Below are positions 12,601 through 21,944 of a stretch of 64,000 bases of DNA, piece after piece. Below the pieces are notes generated by a model. The model searched no databases. It was not told where the DNA came from and was given only the letters and a program-made list of their open reading frames with translations. The DNA is from Acanthopleura granulata (lineage: Eukaryota > Mollusca > Polyplacophora > Chitonida > Chitonidae): the NCBI GenBank assembly GCA_016165875.1, contig JABBOT010000005.1, positions 22,280,520-22,344,519 on the forward strand, written 5' to 3'. How positions within the stretch are numbered: the stretch's first letter is position 1; each line of letters starts with the position of its first letter. Position numbers and translations under genes: made by a program.

Positions 12601-15600
12601 ACCAATGCGGTTGCCATGAGCTCAAGCCCAGGTCGTCCTGGCTTCCTCTCTGGCCGTACGTGGGAAGGTCTGTCAGCAACGTACAGATGCTCATGGGTTT
12701 CCCCTTGAGCTCTACCAGGTTTCCTCTCGCCATAGTGCTGGCCGCCGGGGTATAAGTGAAATATTCTTGAGTACGGCGTAAAACACCAATCAAATAAATA
12801 AATAAATGAAAAAATCTCACAGTATACTGGCGGCCATTATTTAAGTGAAAATGTGTATGGCATTAAACAACTGTTAGCAATAAATGTTGAATTCACTTCT
12901 GTTTTTTCCTACCAATCGTTGCAGGTCCTAACTATGTTTTGAAGCTGCAACATGAGGTGACGGCCCTGAGAGTTCTGATGAACATCAATAGTCACAACCC
13001 CTACAGCAGCTCCTCCAAGTCCCACGCCACCCGCAAATACTGGACTGAACCCAGGGAGGACGACCTCGTCTCCAATGGTGGACTTCGGTGCAGAGAGCTG
13101 GACTGTCTTAGGGCATACTACTATGTTGCCGTCGTCTACCATTTGCAGGAGCAGTTGTCTCATCCTGTGGCGATCCCTCCAGAAGAAGACGATGATTGGA
13201 AGTCCCAAACGGAATTTAGGGATAGATCTGAAGTCACGGGTGTGAGTGTGAGTGGGGAATTCGGGGAATCCCCTCAGGCAGACTCCAGAAATTTGACTGG
13301 AAATAAACAGAAGTCAGAAAACTCAGTGGAAGAACTGTGCAAGGAAACAGACAATCCTGCAGTTTCTTTGGAGGTCAGTAGAGACGACATGTTAAGGTTA
13401 GATTCTCCTGTTCAGGAGGGTTTGCCAGAGAGTAGCAAAGGCTCAAAGTGTTTTGACAGTGAGACCCCGACAGTGACCTCTGTGAAGTTAGCAGAGGGTT
13501 CAGCGCTGCTTGCTGGAGGTGTGGCTTCAGAAAAGTGCCAAAGCTCAAGTTCAGGTGAGTTGGGTGAGAAACATTTAGATCAGTTGACTGAGTCTCAAAA
13601 TGAGGGATCTCCTGCCTCAACTTCGTTATCAGGAATCTGTGATAAGACACTGACAAAATCTCAAAGTGCATGGGACATCACTTTATCCAAACTGAAATAT
13701 TTATCGAAATCTCTGCTGTGGGATATCCAGGGCAAACGTGTGGCTCTGACAGAAACACTTGGGTATGTCCATAGGGCAATGTCACAGCTACTGCTCCATC
13801 AAAATGAACCCAGTCAGCCCCATACAAGGGGAGACAACTCTGGTGAGCACCAATCGAAGGGAGATAACAAAGACAAAGTTACAAACGCCTCTGGTAAAAG
13901 CGCTAGTGGTAAAGTGGCATCACATCTCACAAATGGTACAGAGATGCAAGGGGCGACAGAAAATATCAGAAGTGATAATGGTCTGGAAGAACAATCCAGT
14001 GGTGAAAAGCAAACACCAGACTTACCTTCAAACGTGGTTGTTGGCTTGCCAAATGAAACTTTCAACATAGCTGGGCTGGACAACTATGTGTCTATCAGTG
14101 ATCTTTGGAAACACCCCTCCATGTCATCAGACTATTTACAATCCCCTAGCGTGAATTCTCCATTCCATGACTATGTCAAACCCAAAAAAATCCTCTGGAA
14201 GGACAGCACAGAAGGATCTGCCGTCAGCTCAGAAATGGCCCGTCGAAAGAGCCTCGATTTCTCCTGTCCCCATGACAATGGCAGCCTCCCTTCAGATTGG
14301 AATAACTTACCAGTTGATAAAAGATACACCCAGCCTTATATAACCCAGGATATACTGCAGCAGGAAGAAGAGTTCATCAAAGGGGAACTACTGAGGGGAC
14401 CTGACCCAGATCAGGTGAGCATTCTTATATTACTTGATTGACTGTGGATTTTGTCGAACTGCTTCATTTGATGGCCCACACTTTTGCACAACCAAAGGAT
14501 TATTAATTTTCACATTTCTGTCTCCATGTGTCTGTGTTTTTTATAATATTTTGCATGCATCCTCACGTTTTGAATTCTCACATAATCTTGGAAAACCAGC
14601 AGCAATCAAATTTATATATGCATATTAGTTTTTCATATTGAATACATCTTATGGTTCTCATTGGATGTTTGTTTTCTTACAGTAACTGCTCAATAAATAT
14701 TGTCCAGTTTTGATGAAAATGTATATGCAGGTTCATTTCGAACCTCAGGTCAAGTTAAAAAATCAGCTTTCTTCATACATATTTAGAAAAAAATATGTGA
14801 CACAGGTAAATTATGATACCTGGTACTTCTTATATAATTTTGTGCAAGTTTATTCCACTTGAACTTTGCGACTTACATCAGTGGATGGAAAGCAGTTCTC
14901 ATTGAAGTCATCACATAAGAGTGCAAGCAGGGGAAAAAATAAAACATGAAACATAACGCTATCAGTTAAATGGTGATTGTATATGTGAATGTTCAGTGTC
15001 GATAAGGTAATTATACAAAAATGACAAAAAATGTTGATTATTTTTTTGCTGGGGAGGGAGGGAGGCGGGAAGGGAGTGTCATTTGCTGTTAGGAGTTGGA
15101 GTACTTCTGCTATGCATATTTTCTATCAGCACATGTTTGTAGGTGATGTCAGATGCGATTCAAGGTGTTTATGCTAGGCTTCTGTATGCCTATAACAGAG
15201 ACTTGGTCCATCATGAACTGTTTTAGCTCTGATGGTTGTTTGATGATGTTCACAATTTAACTGAGCTCACTGGCCTGGGTCTTTAACTTTTGGGTCGACA
15301 GCAAAGAACTGATTAAACTTTACATTTAAAGCTATCTGAGTACAGGCACCAACAAAACACATTATGTTTCATGAACCCTCTAAGAGTGAAAGTGATGATT
15401 TAAGTTACACCTTGAAGAGTTCTGTAAACAGCAATTATTATTTCAAAAGTTCTGCCTACTCGGGTTTCCTCAAAGCATGAACCCGACCAGTGTCATACAA
15501 GTGAAAAATTCTTCAATATACCGCAATCAACATCAAGAAAATACATAAACATTTCCAGAGTTATAGCATTATCACAGAAACAGGTTCATTAGCTTTGAAC

Positions 15601-15906
15601 ATTTAGTGACATGTTATAGTAGATGAAAAAGTTATTATTTGAAAAAAAAAAATGTGAACTTTTACCCATTATCTCCATGACTTTTTTTCTTGTTTTTTCC
15701 AGATCATGTTTCCAAATCCACTGCACAGTGCTGCATTGCTGCTTGATATATGTGACAGCAGCCTACAGTCAACGGAAGACAAAATATGGTTTAGTGAAAA
15801 AGTAACTGATTGGGCACTGTTCTTTTCTGTTACCTCCCTTGATAGGGAGCTCTTTACGACCAGAAGGCTGAAACATCAGCGGTCATCAGTGCCAAATCTT
15901 AGATGA
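516..15906 (+). CDS. GEMIN5: Gem-associated protein 5 (Gemin5), 3' part, nine exons
   Basis: Gemin5 is the SMN-complex subunit that recognises snRNAs (Sm site and cap, through its WD40 half) and delivers them for Sm-ring assembly in the cytoplasm; it also binds mRNA and ribosomes. The exons read here are 516-653, 2875-3022, 4357-4476, 5092-5302, 6180-6327, 8398-8597, 12047-12209, 12925-14414 and 15703-15906. They join in phase with no internal stop to give about 939 residues. Residues 1-375 match the TPR-like dimerisation module of vertebrate Gemin5 in order: DYYLQLEIWKG, LVAMAPM, EAVALAKLRL, AAKCYVAIKQ, SLRTAAHMNFI. Residues 378-940 match the C-terminal region, including LDCLRAYYYVAVVYHLQEQL and the FPNPL segment near the end. 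The two WD40 propellers lie upstream of the window. The identification rests on remembered family sequence and is strong for the TPR part, weaker for the last 40 residues. Confidence 0.93.
1105..1252 (+). mobile_element. SINE-1 fragment (body and tail)
   Basis: A diverged copy of the main SINE of this window: 'gtgcggatggtcgtgggtt', 'gtttcctccaaccacaatgc' and 'gtgaaatattcttgagtg' are present. The tRNA-like head is missing. It lies in a GEMIN5 intron. Confidence 0.75.
2875..3022 (+). CDS. GEMIN5: GEMIN5 exon 2 of window (TPR-like)
   Basis: The acceptor tttcag before 2875 is chosen because it gives MAPM-A-SHQMWVEA, the expected spacing for the family. A second acceptor 18 bases upstream (ctctag before 2857) keeps the same frame and would add six residues. 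The donor is ttcag|gtaact at 3023. The encoded helices DYALQLEAEGQFHKAASYYL and VYDAINLFRRHRMFR are typical TPR-like pairs. Confidence 0.92.
3720..3950 (+). mobile_element. SINE-1, near full length
   Basis: A tRNA-like head with an A-box match (tggcagaggtgg, 3732-3743) is followed by the conserved body and the tail gtgaaatattcttgagta, aaaacaccaatcaaataaa. Being tRNA-derived it would be transcribed by RNA polymerase III and moved by a LINE partner. It lies in the intron between GEMIN5 exons 2 and 3 of the window. Confidence 0.88.
4357..4476 (+). CDS. GEMIN5: GEMIN5 exon 3 of window (TPR-like)
   Basis: The acceptor is ctctctgcag before 4357 and the donor is atg|gtatgt at 4477. The exon enters with one base completing an Arg codon and leaves with two bases of a Cys codon. 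It encodes EAVALAKLRLSPLDPAHEEL and GHFEQAAK, close to the vertebrate motif in which an EAIALAK-type helix is followed by a GHYAVAAKC-type helix. Confidence 0.94.
5092..5302 (+). CDS. GEMIN5: GEMIN5 exon 4 of window (TPR-like)
   Basis: The acceptor is cgctttcag before 5092 and the donor is ctaaag|gtgagg at 5303. The first base completes TGC (Cys), giving AAKCYVAIKQ across the junction. Residues QSLRTAAHMNFIANENQEGL and KNWAKIHEFCEESKQLK match the TPR helices of the family. Confidence 0.94.
5640..6130 (+). repeat. degenerate pyrimidine-rich tandem repeat, about 100-120 bp unit
   Basis: Motifs 'ctctcagatcctt', 'gagttgtttcc' and 'ctctggtgctt' recur at roughly 100-120 base spacing about three times, with nested copies of 'ttgttccttgatccttgag'-like words. 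It is in the GEMIN5 intron just upstream of the acceptor at 6180 and carries several cag or ag sites. Confidence 0.6.
6180..6327 (+). CDS. GEMIN5: GEMIN5 exon 5 of window
   Basis: The acceptor is gtttaactag before 6180 and the donor is cctg|gtgaga at 6328. It is phase 0 at entry and phase 1 at exit. It encodes VFILLACLHELMLKELPQ, matching the helix that follows the previous exon in Gemin5, and then a divergent linker rich in Gln and Ser. Confidence 0.88.
6860..7895 (+). repeat. 37-bp minisatellite, about 28 copies
   Basis: The unit is ctgggcttcagttatgccag followed by atatgtgaacatgttaa. 'ttcagttat' recurs at 6900, 6937 and 6974, that is every 37 bases, and the array continues to about 7.9 kb with increasing divergence. 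Subfamilies carry catattcactggactt or catgttaactgggctt. It is intronic in GEMIN5. Confidence 0.93.
8398..8597 (+). CDS. GEMIN5: GEMIN5 exon 6 of window
   Basis: The acceptor is gtcttcacag before 8398 and the donor is ctcag|gtcagt at 8598. The entry codon is completed as GAA and the exit is phase 0. It encodes LRLWCTRYEVAMEMCSLED and TTLKTVHQSPGSVDTPQ, corresponding to the family segment before the LLLHICHDL-type helix. A run of about 13 G lies just downstream in the intron (near 8631). Confidence 0.86.
10834..11205 (+). repeat. 53-bp tandem repeat, about 6 copies plus a transitional unit
   Basis: 'tactggttcagg' occurs at 10834, 10885, 10938, 10991, 11044 and 11097 (spacing 51 then 53). The unit looks like the 65-bp unit downstream lacking about 12 bases (the 'gctgtatctggc' part). 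It is therefore the older or shorter relative of the next array. Confidence 0.88.
11206..12065 (+). repeat. 65-bp minisatellite containing the exon 7 splice acceptor, 14 copies
   Basis: 'gtccaggtgtctt' recurs at 11209, 11273, then every 65 bases to 12053. Each unit contains a polypyrimidine tract, ctcag, and the first 19 bases of GEMIN5 exon 7 (ctactggtccaggtgtctt). The last unit is the real exon start at 12047. Because 65 is not a multiple of three, long open frames through the array repeat every 195 bases; they are by-products of the array. Confidence 0.95.
12047..12209 (+). CDS. GEMIN5: GEMIN5 exon 7 of window, acceptor inside a minisatellite
   Basis: The acceptor is tttctcctcag before 12047 and the donor is ttgg|gtaagt at 12210. 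It encodes LLVQVSYELSRALLSLLLG and HILMQAVCRLFFPLG, matching the C-terminal helices of the TPR module. The first 19 bases of this exon, together with its polypyrimidine tract and AG, form part of the 65-bp unit repeated upstream, so identical or near-identical acceptors occur every 65 bases before it. Confidence 0.88.
12578..12808 (+). mobile_element. SINE-1, near full length
   Basis: It carries 'cggttgccatgagctcaagc' (degraded B box), 'ggccgtacgtgggaaggtct', 'gtgaaatattcttgagtacg' and 'aaacaccaatcaaataaata'. It lies in the GEMIN5 intron between exons 7 and 8 of the window. Confidence 0.9.
12925..14414 (+). CDS. GEMIN5: GEMIN5 exon 8 of window, large C-terminal exon
   Basis: The acceptor is aatcgttgcag before 12925 and the donor is cag|gtgagc at 14415. 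It encodes 496 codons, starting PNYVLKLQHEV. The helix LDCLRAYYYVAVVYHLQEQL and the later GYVHRAMSQLLLHQ helix match the C-terminal multimerising region of Gemin5. They are separated by a long acidic, Ser-rich, low-complexity stretch (about 13190-13660), and a second such stretch follows at 13810-14320. These inserts make the exon longer than the matching human region as I recall it. They look disordered and fast-evolving. Confidence 0.88.
15460..15545 (+). mobile_element. highly decayed SINE-1 tail
   Basis: 'cgggtttcctcaaagcatg', 'tcatacaagtgaaaaattct' and 'ccgcaatcaacatcaa' line up with the SINE-1 body and tail but with many changes. Confidence 0.45.
15703..15906 (+). CDS. GEMIN5: GEMIN5 terminal coding exon
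   Basis: The acceptor is tgttttttccag before 15703; it is phase 0 at entry and ends at TGA 15904-15906. IMFPNPLHSAALLLDIC aligns with the FPFPDVLECCLVLL-type segment near the Gemin5 C terminus. The last 40 residues (after STEDKIW) are too divergent for me to verify, and part of this exon could be read-through into intron. No strong internal donor is visible. Confidence 0.72.
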   Translation: MMFPNPLHSAALLLDICDSSLQSTEDKIWFSEKVTDWALFFSVTSLDRELFTTRRLKHQRSSVPNLR

Positions 15907-16019
15907 AAACACTCTAAGAGCTCAGTTCAAGACTGTACTCCTCTGAGTGCATAACTAGCCAGTGGCAGTGGCTAGCAGAAAACAAGGTGAAAGTTAACAT
16001 GGGAAGGTTTAAGGAAGTG

Positions 16020-16290
16020 AACAACATTGAGGGATATTCTGATAAGAGTTGAAAAGTTGTTTGTTTTGGGTAACCTTACTTTCACAAAGAAAAACCATCC
16101 ACCCCACCCATAAGGCTTTTTTTCATTATTAAAAATTATTTATATTATTTTATTAACAACATTGGGTGATATTCATAGAAGTATTTGATGAGGCATGAGT
16201 TGGAAGTTGTTTGTTTGGGGTAACTTTGCTTTCACAAAGAAAAACCTTACGCCCTGTCCAAAAGGCTTTTTTATAATTACCAAAATCAAC
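16020..16290 (+). repeat. two tandem copies of a unit of about 160 bp
   Basis: 'ctttcacaaagaaaaacc' preceded by 'gttgtttgtttt(g)gggtaac' and followed by 'aaggctttttt' occurs near 16055-16115 and again near 16208-16270. It lies just downstream of the GEMIN5 stop, possibly in the 3' UTR. Confidence 0.65.
16128..16133 (+). promoter_or_regulatory. possible GEMIN5 polyadenylation signal (ATTAAA)
   Basis: This is the first canonical-variant hexamer seen after the stop at 15906, about 220 bases downstream and followed by an AT-rich stretch. It is a weak single-motif call. Confidence 0.25.
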
Positions 16291-16599
16291 ATTTTGAGAC
16301 GGGAAGAATTTTTACATTTTTTCATTTAAATCTGTCTGCAGTTGGGTTATTATTGAACAGATGTGAAATGCAGATATGTATTAATTTACTTGAACAGTGA
16401 AGAAAAATTTTGTCTGCTTTAATAGGAATTCTTTAAATGAGAATTGCATTTAATTCATTCTTCAGGAAAGAAAATACATAGTACTAGTAAAAATGAAAAT
16501 AAGTACGCTGGACTACATGTCCAAAATTCACAAAGTGAGCTTGTTGCCCCAACATATAGCTTTTCAAATTTGTCCTAATAACCAGAAATTTATGGTGTG

Positions 16600-16935
16600 T
16601 TAGACAACAGAAAAATCTGCGCAGAGTTCAAACTCTTTTCTCTCCAAAGGAAGATACTGTATCCTAATGTATCATGTGACTTGTTAAAAATGTTTGGCAA
16701 CTTTTATTGACATTAGTTTAGCGATCACGTCTCAGTATGTTCTAGAGGTATAGGTGACACTAGCTGTTTCTTTCAGGAACTTCTCCAGTTGCCAAAGCTT
16801 CATCTCGAAATTTTCTCCATCGTTCATGTACTCTATAAATACCTTTTCCTGAAACTTTATCAGGCGCCCCGGCTGTAGTAAATGTAACCAGGTGTAAACA
16901 CCTGCCAAACAATAGAACATTTGATACCCTCAGAG
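16600..16935. repeat. dispersed repeat copy A1 (second copy at 35.1 kb)
   Basis: Shared landmarks with 35095-35410 in the same orientation: 'agttc(a/g)aactcttt', 'tcatgtgactt/att', 'gaggtata', 'ttcaggaac/ttcaaccagg' and 'agtaaatgtaa(c/t)cag'. The minus strand reads an open frame of about 60 residues (16732-16920) preceded by an acceptor-like 'ttgtttggcag'. The 35-kb copy does not keep that frame, so it is not called a gene. Confidence 0.55.
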
Positions 16936-17439
16936 ATGTAAGGGATCGAACATGAAAGTCTCTTATTCATTCATCTCTGTGTCTGTGAGTGAAGCCTATA
17001 GAGGTGAGTAAAACGCCAAGTCCACAGTCTCCTGTGTGATAGTTTATGTAAATGTGCCTTTGCTGGCAAGACGAAACAACTGATACCCAAGAGCCTTGTG
17101 AATTCCAGTGATCCTTTCTTACTGCTGCGTTCCTGATAATTAACTTTAGCAATGTGTTTTGAAATAAGGAGTTTGTACAAGTGTATTTGGAAACCATGTT
17201 AATGTTTGTTGTTGTTGTTCTTGTTGTTCAAACTTGACTACAGTATTCAACCGGAAGTTGATGGTTATTTCATGCTGATGTCAAACCGGAAGCAGACCTC
17301 ATCATTCAGGGTGAAGTTACATTGTTTTGTTTCACCTGAGTAATTGTTGTCTCATCAGTGAATGAAAGATGAACGTCTTGTAATAAATAAGGTGATTTGT
17401 TCCTCTGGACACAACGAGTTGTTTTGTGATATACTAATC

Positions 17440-17560
17440 CAAGTCAAGCTGACTTCCTCTCCAGTCATACGTGGAAAGGTCAGCCTGCAATTTTTGATCA
17501 TGGGTTTTCCCTTGGCTCTGCCTGGGTTTCCTCCCACTATTATGCTGGTTGTCATCACAT
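17440..17560 (+). mobile_element. SINE-1 fragment
   Basis: 'ttcctctccagtcatacgtg', 'atgggttttcccttggctct' and 'tttcctcccactattatgct' match the SINE-1 body. The element is cut at 'ttgtcatcac' by the adjoining SINE-2. Confidence 0.7.
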
Positions 17561-17568
17561 GGACCCCC

Positions 17569-17885
17569 TCAGTGACCTGATGGTTAGGGCATCTGTGTCG
17601 AAGTCAGGAGATCTGAGATCAATTCTTTGTCAGGGCGTACCAAAACTTTAAAAATTGTACTTGCTGTTGCCCCCCTGGGTGCTCAGCACTGAGAGGTTAG
17701 AACAAGGAAACAGGACTGGTTGGACCAGTGTCAACATATAATGTCACTGGCTGAGGTGTCATGTATGGTGTCTTCGGCATGATGCTCATGCACGCCCTGC
17801 AACTGGAGACAGAGTATATGTATACCTCCTAATGACTCATTGCTGTCTTACAACTGAAAAATTGTTGAGTACAACATAATACCCA
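17569..17885 (+). mobile_element. SINE-2 (second tRNA-derived family)
   Basis: A tRNA-like head (cagtgacctgatggttaggg, then gagatctgagatcaattc) is followed by the family core: 'gtgctcagcactgagaggtt', 'aaggaaacaggac', 'gtgtcaacatataatgtcac' and 'gtgtcttcggcatgatgct'. The same core occurs at 28.3, 36.0 and 48.1 kb. Confidence 0.8.
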
Positions 17886-17916
17886 AGCATACATACATAC
17901 ATACATACATACATAT
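17886..17916. repeat. (CATA)n microsatellite
   Basis: About seven tandem catac/atac units immediately after the SINE-2 tail. Confidence 0.9.
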
Positions 17917-18059
17917 CAGTCATATGTTTTTGTGTATGGGGTAAAACACCCATGGAGTAAATAAACAATTACAGACAAATTACAGAGAGGGTTGTGGCAA
18001 AGTGATTCAGTATTTTTTAGCTCTACTGGTTGAACACTAGAAGAGGTTACATGTATGTA

Positions 18060-18790
18060 ATAGCAAGTAGTCTGGTGTCTGTCTCTCTGTGTGTCTGTCT
18101 GTTTGTCTGGCGTCAAGGTAAGTAATTTGAGGTATCGATTTTCCATTTCGATGATCGGTTGTCCATCTGTGTCTCTGTTTGTCTTTTTGTACAGGATATA
18201 TTAACATTTTCAAAACACTGCTACTCCTACAGTTTTTGTCCAATTTCAATGAAACTTAACTTAGTATAGACTACATCGAGATACATAACTTGTAGCATTC
18301 ATTTTCCATTTCGATGATTGATTGTCTGTCTGTCTGTTTATCCAGTATATGTTGCCATACATATATCTTTCAAAACGGTACTTCTCCTACAGTTTTTGTC
18401 CGATTTCAACACAACTTTGTTGAAGAGTAGACTACATTGAGAGACATATTTCATGGTATCAATTTTTTATTCCGATGATCGGGTGTCTGTCTGCCTGGCT
18501 GCTCTTCCAGTATATGTTAACATACATACATCTTCCAAATGCTACTTCTTCTACAATTTCAGCCCTATTTCATTGAAACTTTGGTTTAAGTGTAGACTGC
18601 ATCAAGATACATAAATTGCAGTACCAATTTACCATTATGATGTTTGATTGTCTGTTTGTCTGTCTGTTCATTCAGCATATATTAACATTTCTTTCAAAAA
18701 GCTGTTTGTTACTGTTACAGTTTTTGTTGACTTTCAACAAAACTCGGTACAAGTGAATCAAGGTACATATTTTGTAGCATTGATTTTCAA
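18060..18790 (+). repeat. degenerate tandem repeat, about 160-164 bp unit, four to five copies
   Basis: 'cctacagtttttgtccgatt' followed by 'caacaaaacttggta', 'agatacataa' and 'ttgtctgtctgtctgttt' recurs. The 'ctacagttttt' word starts near 18227, 18387, 18551 and 18715. The same unit occurs at 53.2-53.65 kb. Confidence 0.85.
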
Positions 18791-18858
18791 TTTTGATCTT
18801 CCCTTGTCCATTATACATACATAATTTTGTGATTGACTCTGTGACAATTTTGTTCCAG

Positions 18859-19020
18859 CCACTGACGCTACTGTCTCAGCAGAGATTCTGGTTTGTTCTT
18901 AAGCACATGGACACATTGAAGGGATACAGAATTGACCCTGATTGGCTTCCTGGGTTTAAACAAATTCTGCAGCTTTGGCCACCCTTGAATAAATCTGACA
19001 TATTTAAAATTCAGTTTGAG
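18859..19020 (+). CDS. orphan exon-like segment, 54 codons, function unknown
   Basis: The segment follows a good acceptor (ttttgttccag), reads 54 codons with no stop in phase 0, and is followed by gag|gtatgc. It encodes PLTLLSQQRFWFVLKHMD and WLPGFKQILQLWPPLNK, which I do not recognise. It could be an alternative or downstream exon of an unknown gene. A related stretch sits at 54940-55050 in another repeat context, so it may instead be part of a dispersed repeat. Confidence 0.3.
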
Positions 19021-19174
19021 GTATGCATTGCCTGTGGACATGCCTGTCTGTCACATACCTTTAAGCAATGAAATAAATAAATAACATTTGGCCAGATTTG
19101 GGTCTTTACTGAAGTGCTTTGCCATGAACATGAGAAAAAGTTGAGGTCATCCTTTCTGGCACAACCCATGGGGG

Positions 19175-19387
19175 ACTCATTTCAGAAGTTACATGACCCT
19201 TGATGCACCCATCTGAGGTTGTACAATCTTGAGGCAGCCATCTCTGAAGATATACACCTACAAACCTTGAAGCACCCATCTCTGAAGTTATACAACCCTT
19301 GAGGCTTCCATTTCTGAAGTTGTGCTACCACTGATGCATCCATCTCTGACGTAGTACAACCCTTTTTGGACCCATCTTTGACCCTTG
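19175..19387 (+). repeat. 32-bp minisatellite, left part (split by LINE insertion)
   Basis: Units like 'ccatctctgaagttgtacaa' plus 'cccttgaggca' recur with 'ccatct' at 19276, 19308, 19340 and 19372 (32-base spacing). The array stops at 19387 and resumes at 21934. Confidence 0.85.
19377..19387. repeat. LINE target-site duplication, left copy
   Basis: tttgacccttg is identical to 21934-21944. Removing the LINE and one copy restores a continuous run of the 32-bp minisatellite. Confidence 0.8.
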
Positions 19388-21933
19388 AATGTAACATATT
19401 TTATTGCGTAGAACACAATGAGATTGGGAACAAGTTCTAAAAAATTTACTCGTTCCTTTCCTTAAATAAGTGCAATTTAACGGCCTTACTGCAGATGTGA
19501 GGGTATGATGACAACATACTGATACAAAAAGCACAAAAGAAAGAAACAACATACCTGATGGTCCGAAGTACGGGATACAAGATAAAAAAGAGCAGAACAG
19601 AAAAAAGAAGGCAAGTCTGAGAGTTGTCACAGTGTTTCGACATGAAAAAAGCATTTTTTTTGGTAAATGACATTAGCAAAACCTATTGCTGGCTTCTATA
19701 TACTTCATAGCTAATTTCATTACATGTCAGTTAGCGCTAGTAGCATTTGATTCATCACCTTTTAACAGTTTTGCTACAGCTATGTCCAGAGAGATATTAT
19801 TCAAAATGTTAGTCCGGATTTTACAGTAACGAGGACAGTGAAAGAAAAAATGAGAAGCATCATCCCAGGGGTTTCCACAAGAACAAGCTGAGCTAGGTGT
19901 CAAGTTTACGAGCCCACGGCAAAAGTTCAGGATGCTGCAACCATGTCTAAGTTGTGTTAGTATAATATAGCATTTCTGTGTACCATTGCTATAATATCTA
20001 GATGGGTGTGATGTTTTTGGGAGTAATTTACTCAATATTTTTAAAGATGATTCGTTTTTTATATTAACATCTAAGGTATTTCACGGTTGGAGATGTGAAA
20101 GAACGTTGAAACCTTTGAGTGCGTGTTCTCGGTGCACTAAGATTAAGTGAATTTCTGAGGTTATACTGAGATAGCTGGTTGACTTAGAGGGGTAATAACT
20201 CTATCATAAAATCGGGCGAGTTGCCCGATTCCAGAGTTTGTGCATCCGTTTAACTTTAACTAAGTAACGCCAGTGGGCTAACGAGTCCCATCCAGTTCCG
20301 ATATAAAGGTATTCTGACGGAGTGTATAAAAAAACAGCAGTAACTATTCTTGCTGCAGATAACTGTAGTTTTTCTGGTTGGTGAGACTGTTCTGTCGTGC
20401 AACTATCCCATGCAGTTCTAGCATATTCAAGAATTGGTCGTATACGGGTGAGGTAAATTGTAGATAATGCATGTCTATCAAGATTGTATTTTAATTTCCG
20501 CAGGATACCTTATCTTTTACCAACCGCACTGATTATATTATCTATATGGCATATCTATGTGAGATTGTTTTGAAATGTGAGTCCAAGGTGTGAGTCTCAG
20601 AGAATGTAAGCGGAGCCTGTTCCATAACCAGTTAGGGTTGGTCTACTTGATTTCTTTTGGAAAAGTGCAGAAGAGTTGTTTTTAGGGTATTGAAACCCAG
20701 AAGCCATTGTTTTGACCAACCAGACAGAACTTGGAGATCATACTTCACTTTCAATGGTATGAGGGGACGAATACTGCAAAGAAGCGTCATCCGCAAAGAG
20801 TCTTACAACACTTATAATATTTTCAGGACGATCATTTATATGTACAAGAAAGAGGAGAGGTCCAAGGTCCTGGGGGACACCTGCACTAGCACTTTTAAGA
20901 GAAGAGGCAGATTGGCCAACAATGACACATTGTTTCCTATCAGACAAGTAACTAATGAACCACTTTAACAGGTCATCACCAATACCGTACTGTTTTAAGT
21001 TAAAGAGTAAGCCTCAATGCCATACAGTGTCGGAAGCTCTAGAGACGTCCATAAAAGCCATACACGAAATATCGCCTTCATCAAGGATTTTACAAAGGTT
21101 GTATAGGTTTCAGTCAGGTGGTAAGTTGTTGAATGTCCAGGAAGGAATACAAGAAGTATTTTAAAAATAGGTTATGGAACCTGAAATTATTACATCAAGT
21201 TTTAAAGACAATACGCTCAAATATTTTGACGATACGAGTGATTACAAGTGATCAGGGCGATTGGTCTGTAGTTAATCTATTATCTCTTTTGAAGATGGGC
21301 AGTATATTCGAAGTTTTCCAGTTTTACTAGTGGAATAGCACTCTGACGGGGAGATATGTTAAACAGAAGCGAGAGAGGCTTACTCATGGAGGCCGCCATG
21401 CCTTTCAACATCTGATGACTGATAAGATCTGGACCCACCGCTTTATTAGTATCAATAACTTTAATTATATCAAAAACCTTGTCCTACGAAACCGTCAAAG
21501 ATTCCAGAGTTTCATGGCATTTCAACACAGGGTGAGGTAGGTTTGTGGTGGAATCATCACCTGTGGCTATTGTGATAAAATAATCATTAACGTTGACGTG
21601 ACGTTATCCATATCGGTAAAATAGGTGCGTTCCTGTCCATCATCACCTGGGTATTTTAATGGTGGAATAATTTCAGACCCGTTGTGGTTATCAATAAGTT
21701 TCTTCAGAGTTTTCCAATAAAATTTGGTATTATTTCGAGGTTTTAATACTGATTCGATATTGTTGTAGTAGTTTAGTTGAGCATGTATTTTCATATTGTT
21801 AGCCCTGTTTCTACTGTGTCTGTAACTATTCCAATCGACAGAGCTAGCTGTTCTTCGTGCCTTTTTTCGTAGTTTGTCTCGTTTTCGCATTTCTCTTCTA
21901 AGTCTGGAATCGTATCATGTCTGATTGTGACTG
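19388..21933 (-). mobile_element. 5'-truncated non-LTR retrotransposon (LINE), inactive
   Basis: Minus-strand translation shows a LINE pol remnant: a basic linker (KRDKLRKKARR, 21840-21890), then reverse transcriptase with GLLFNLKQYG, KSASAGVPQ, GPLLFLVHIND and the FADD catalytic box (about 20700-21070). Near the 3' end there is a Cys/His segment (CSCGNPWDDASHFFFHCPR, near 19850). The style is jockey/CR1-like. A stop interrupts the RT domain (WH*GLL) and frames shift elsewhere. The endonuclease half is missing. On the minus strand an AATAAA lies near the 3' end. It is flanked by 11-bp target-site duplications. Confidence 0.88.
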
Positions 21934-21944
21934 TTTGACCCTTG
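21934..21944. repeat. LINE target-site duplication, right copy
   Basis: tttgacccttg, the partner of 19377-19387, directly followed by the resumed minisatellite (tggcacccatctttc). Confidence 0.8.

Noticed and set aside
13375..14083. Minus-strand and alternate-frame open frames within GEMIN5 exon 8
   Set aside because: They overlap a well-supported coding exon and show no independent signal.
16732..16920. Minus-strand terminal exon with acceptor and AATAAA
   Set aside because: The related copy at 35.1 kb does not keep the frame, so it was described as a repeat and not called a gene.
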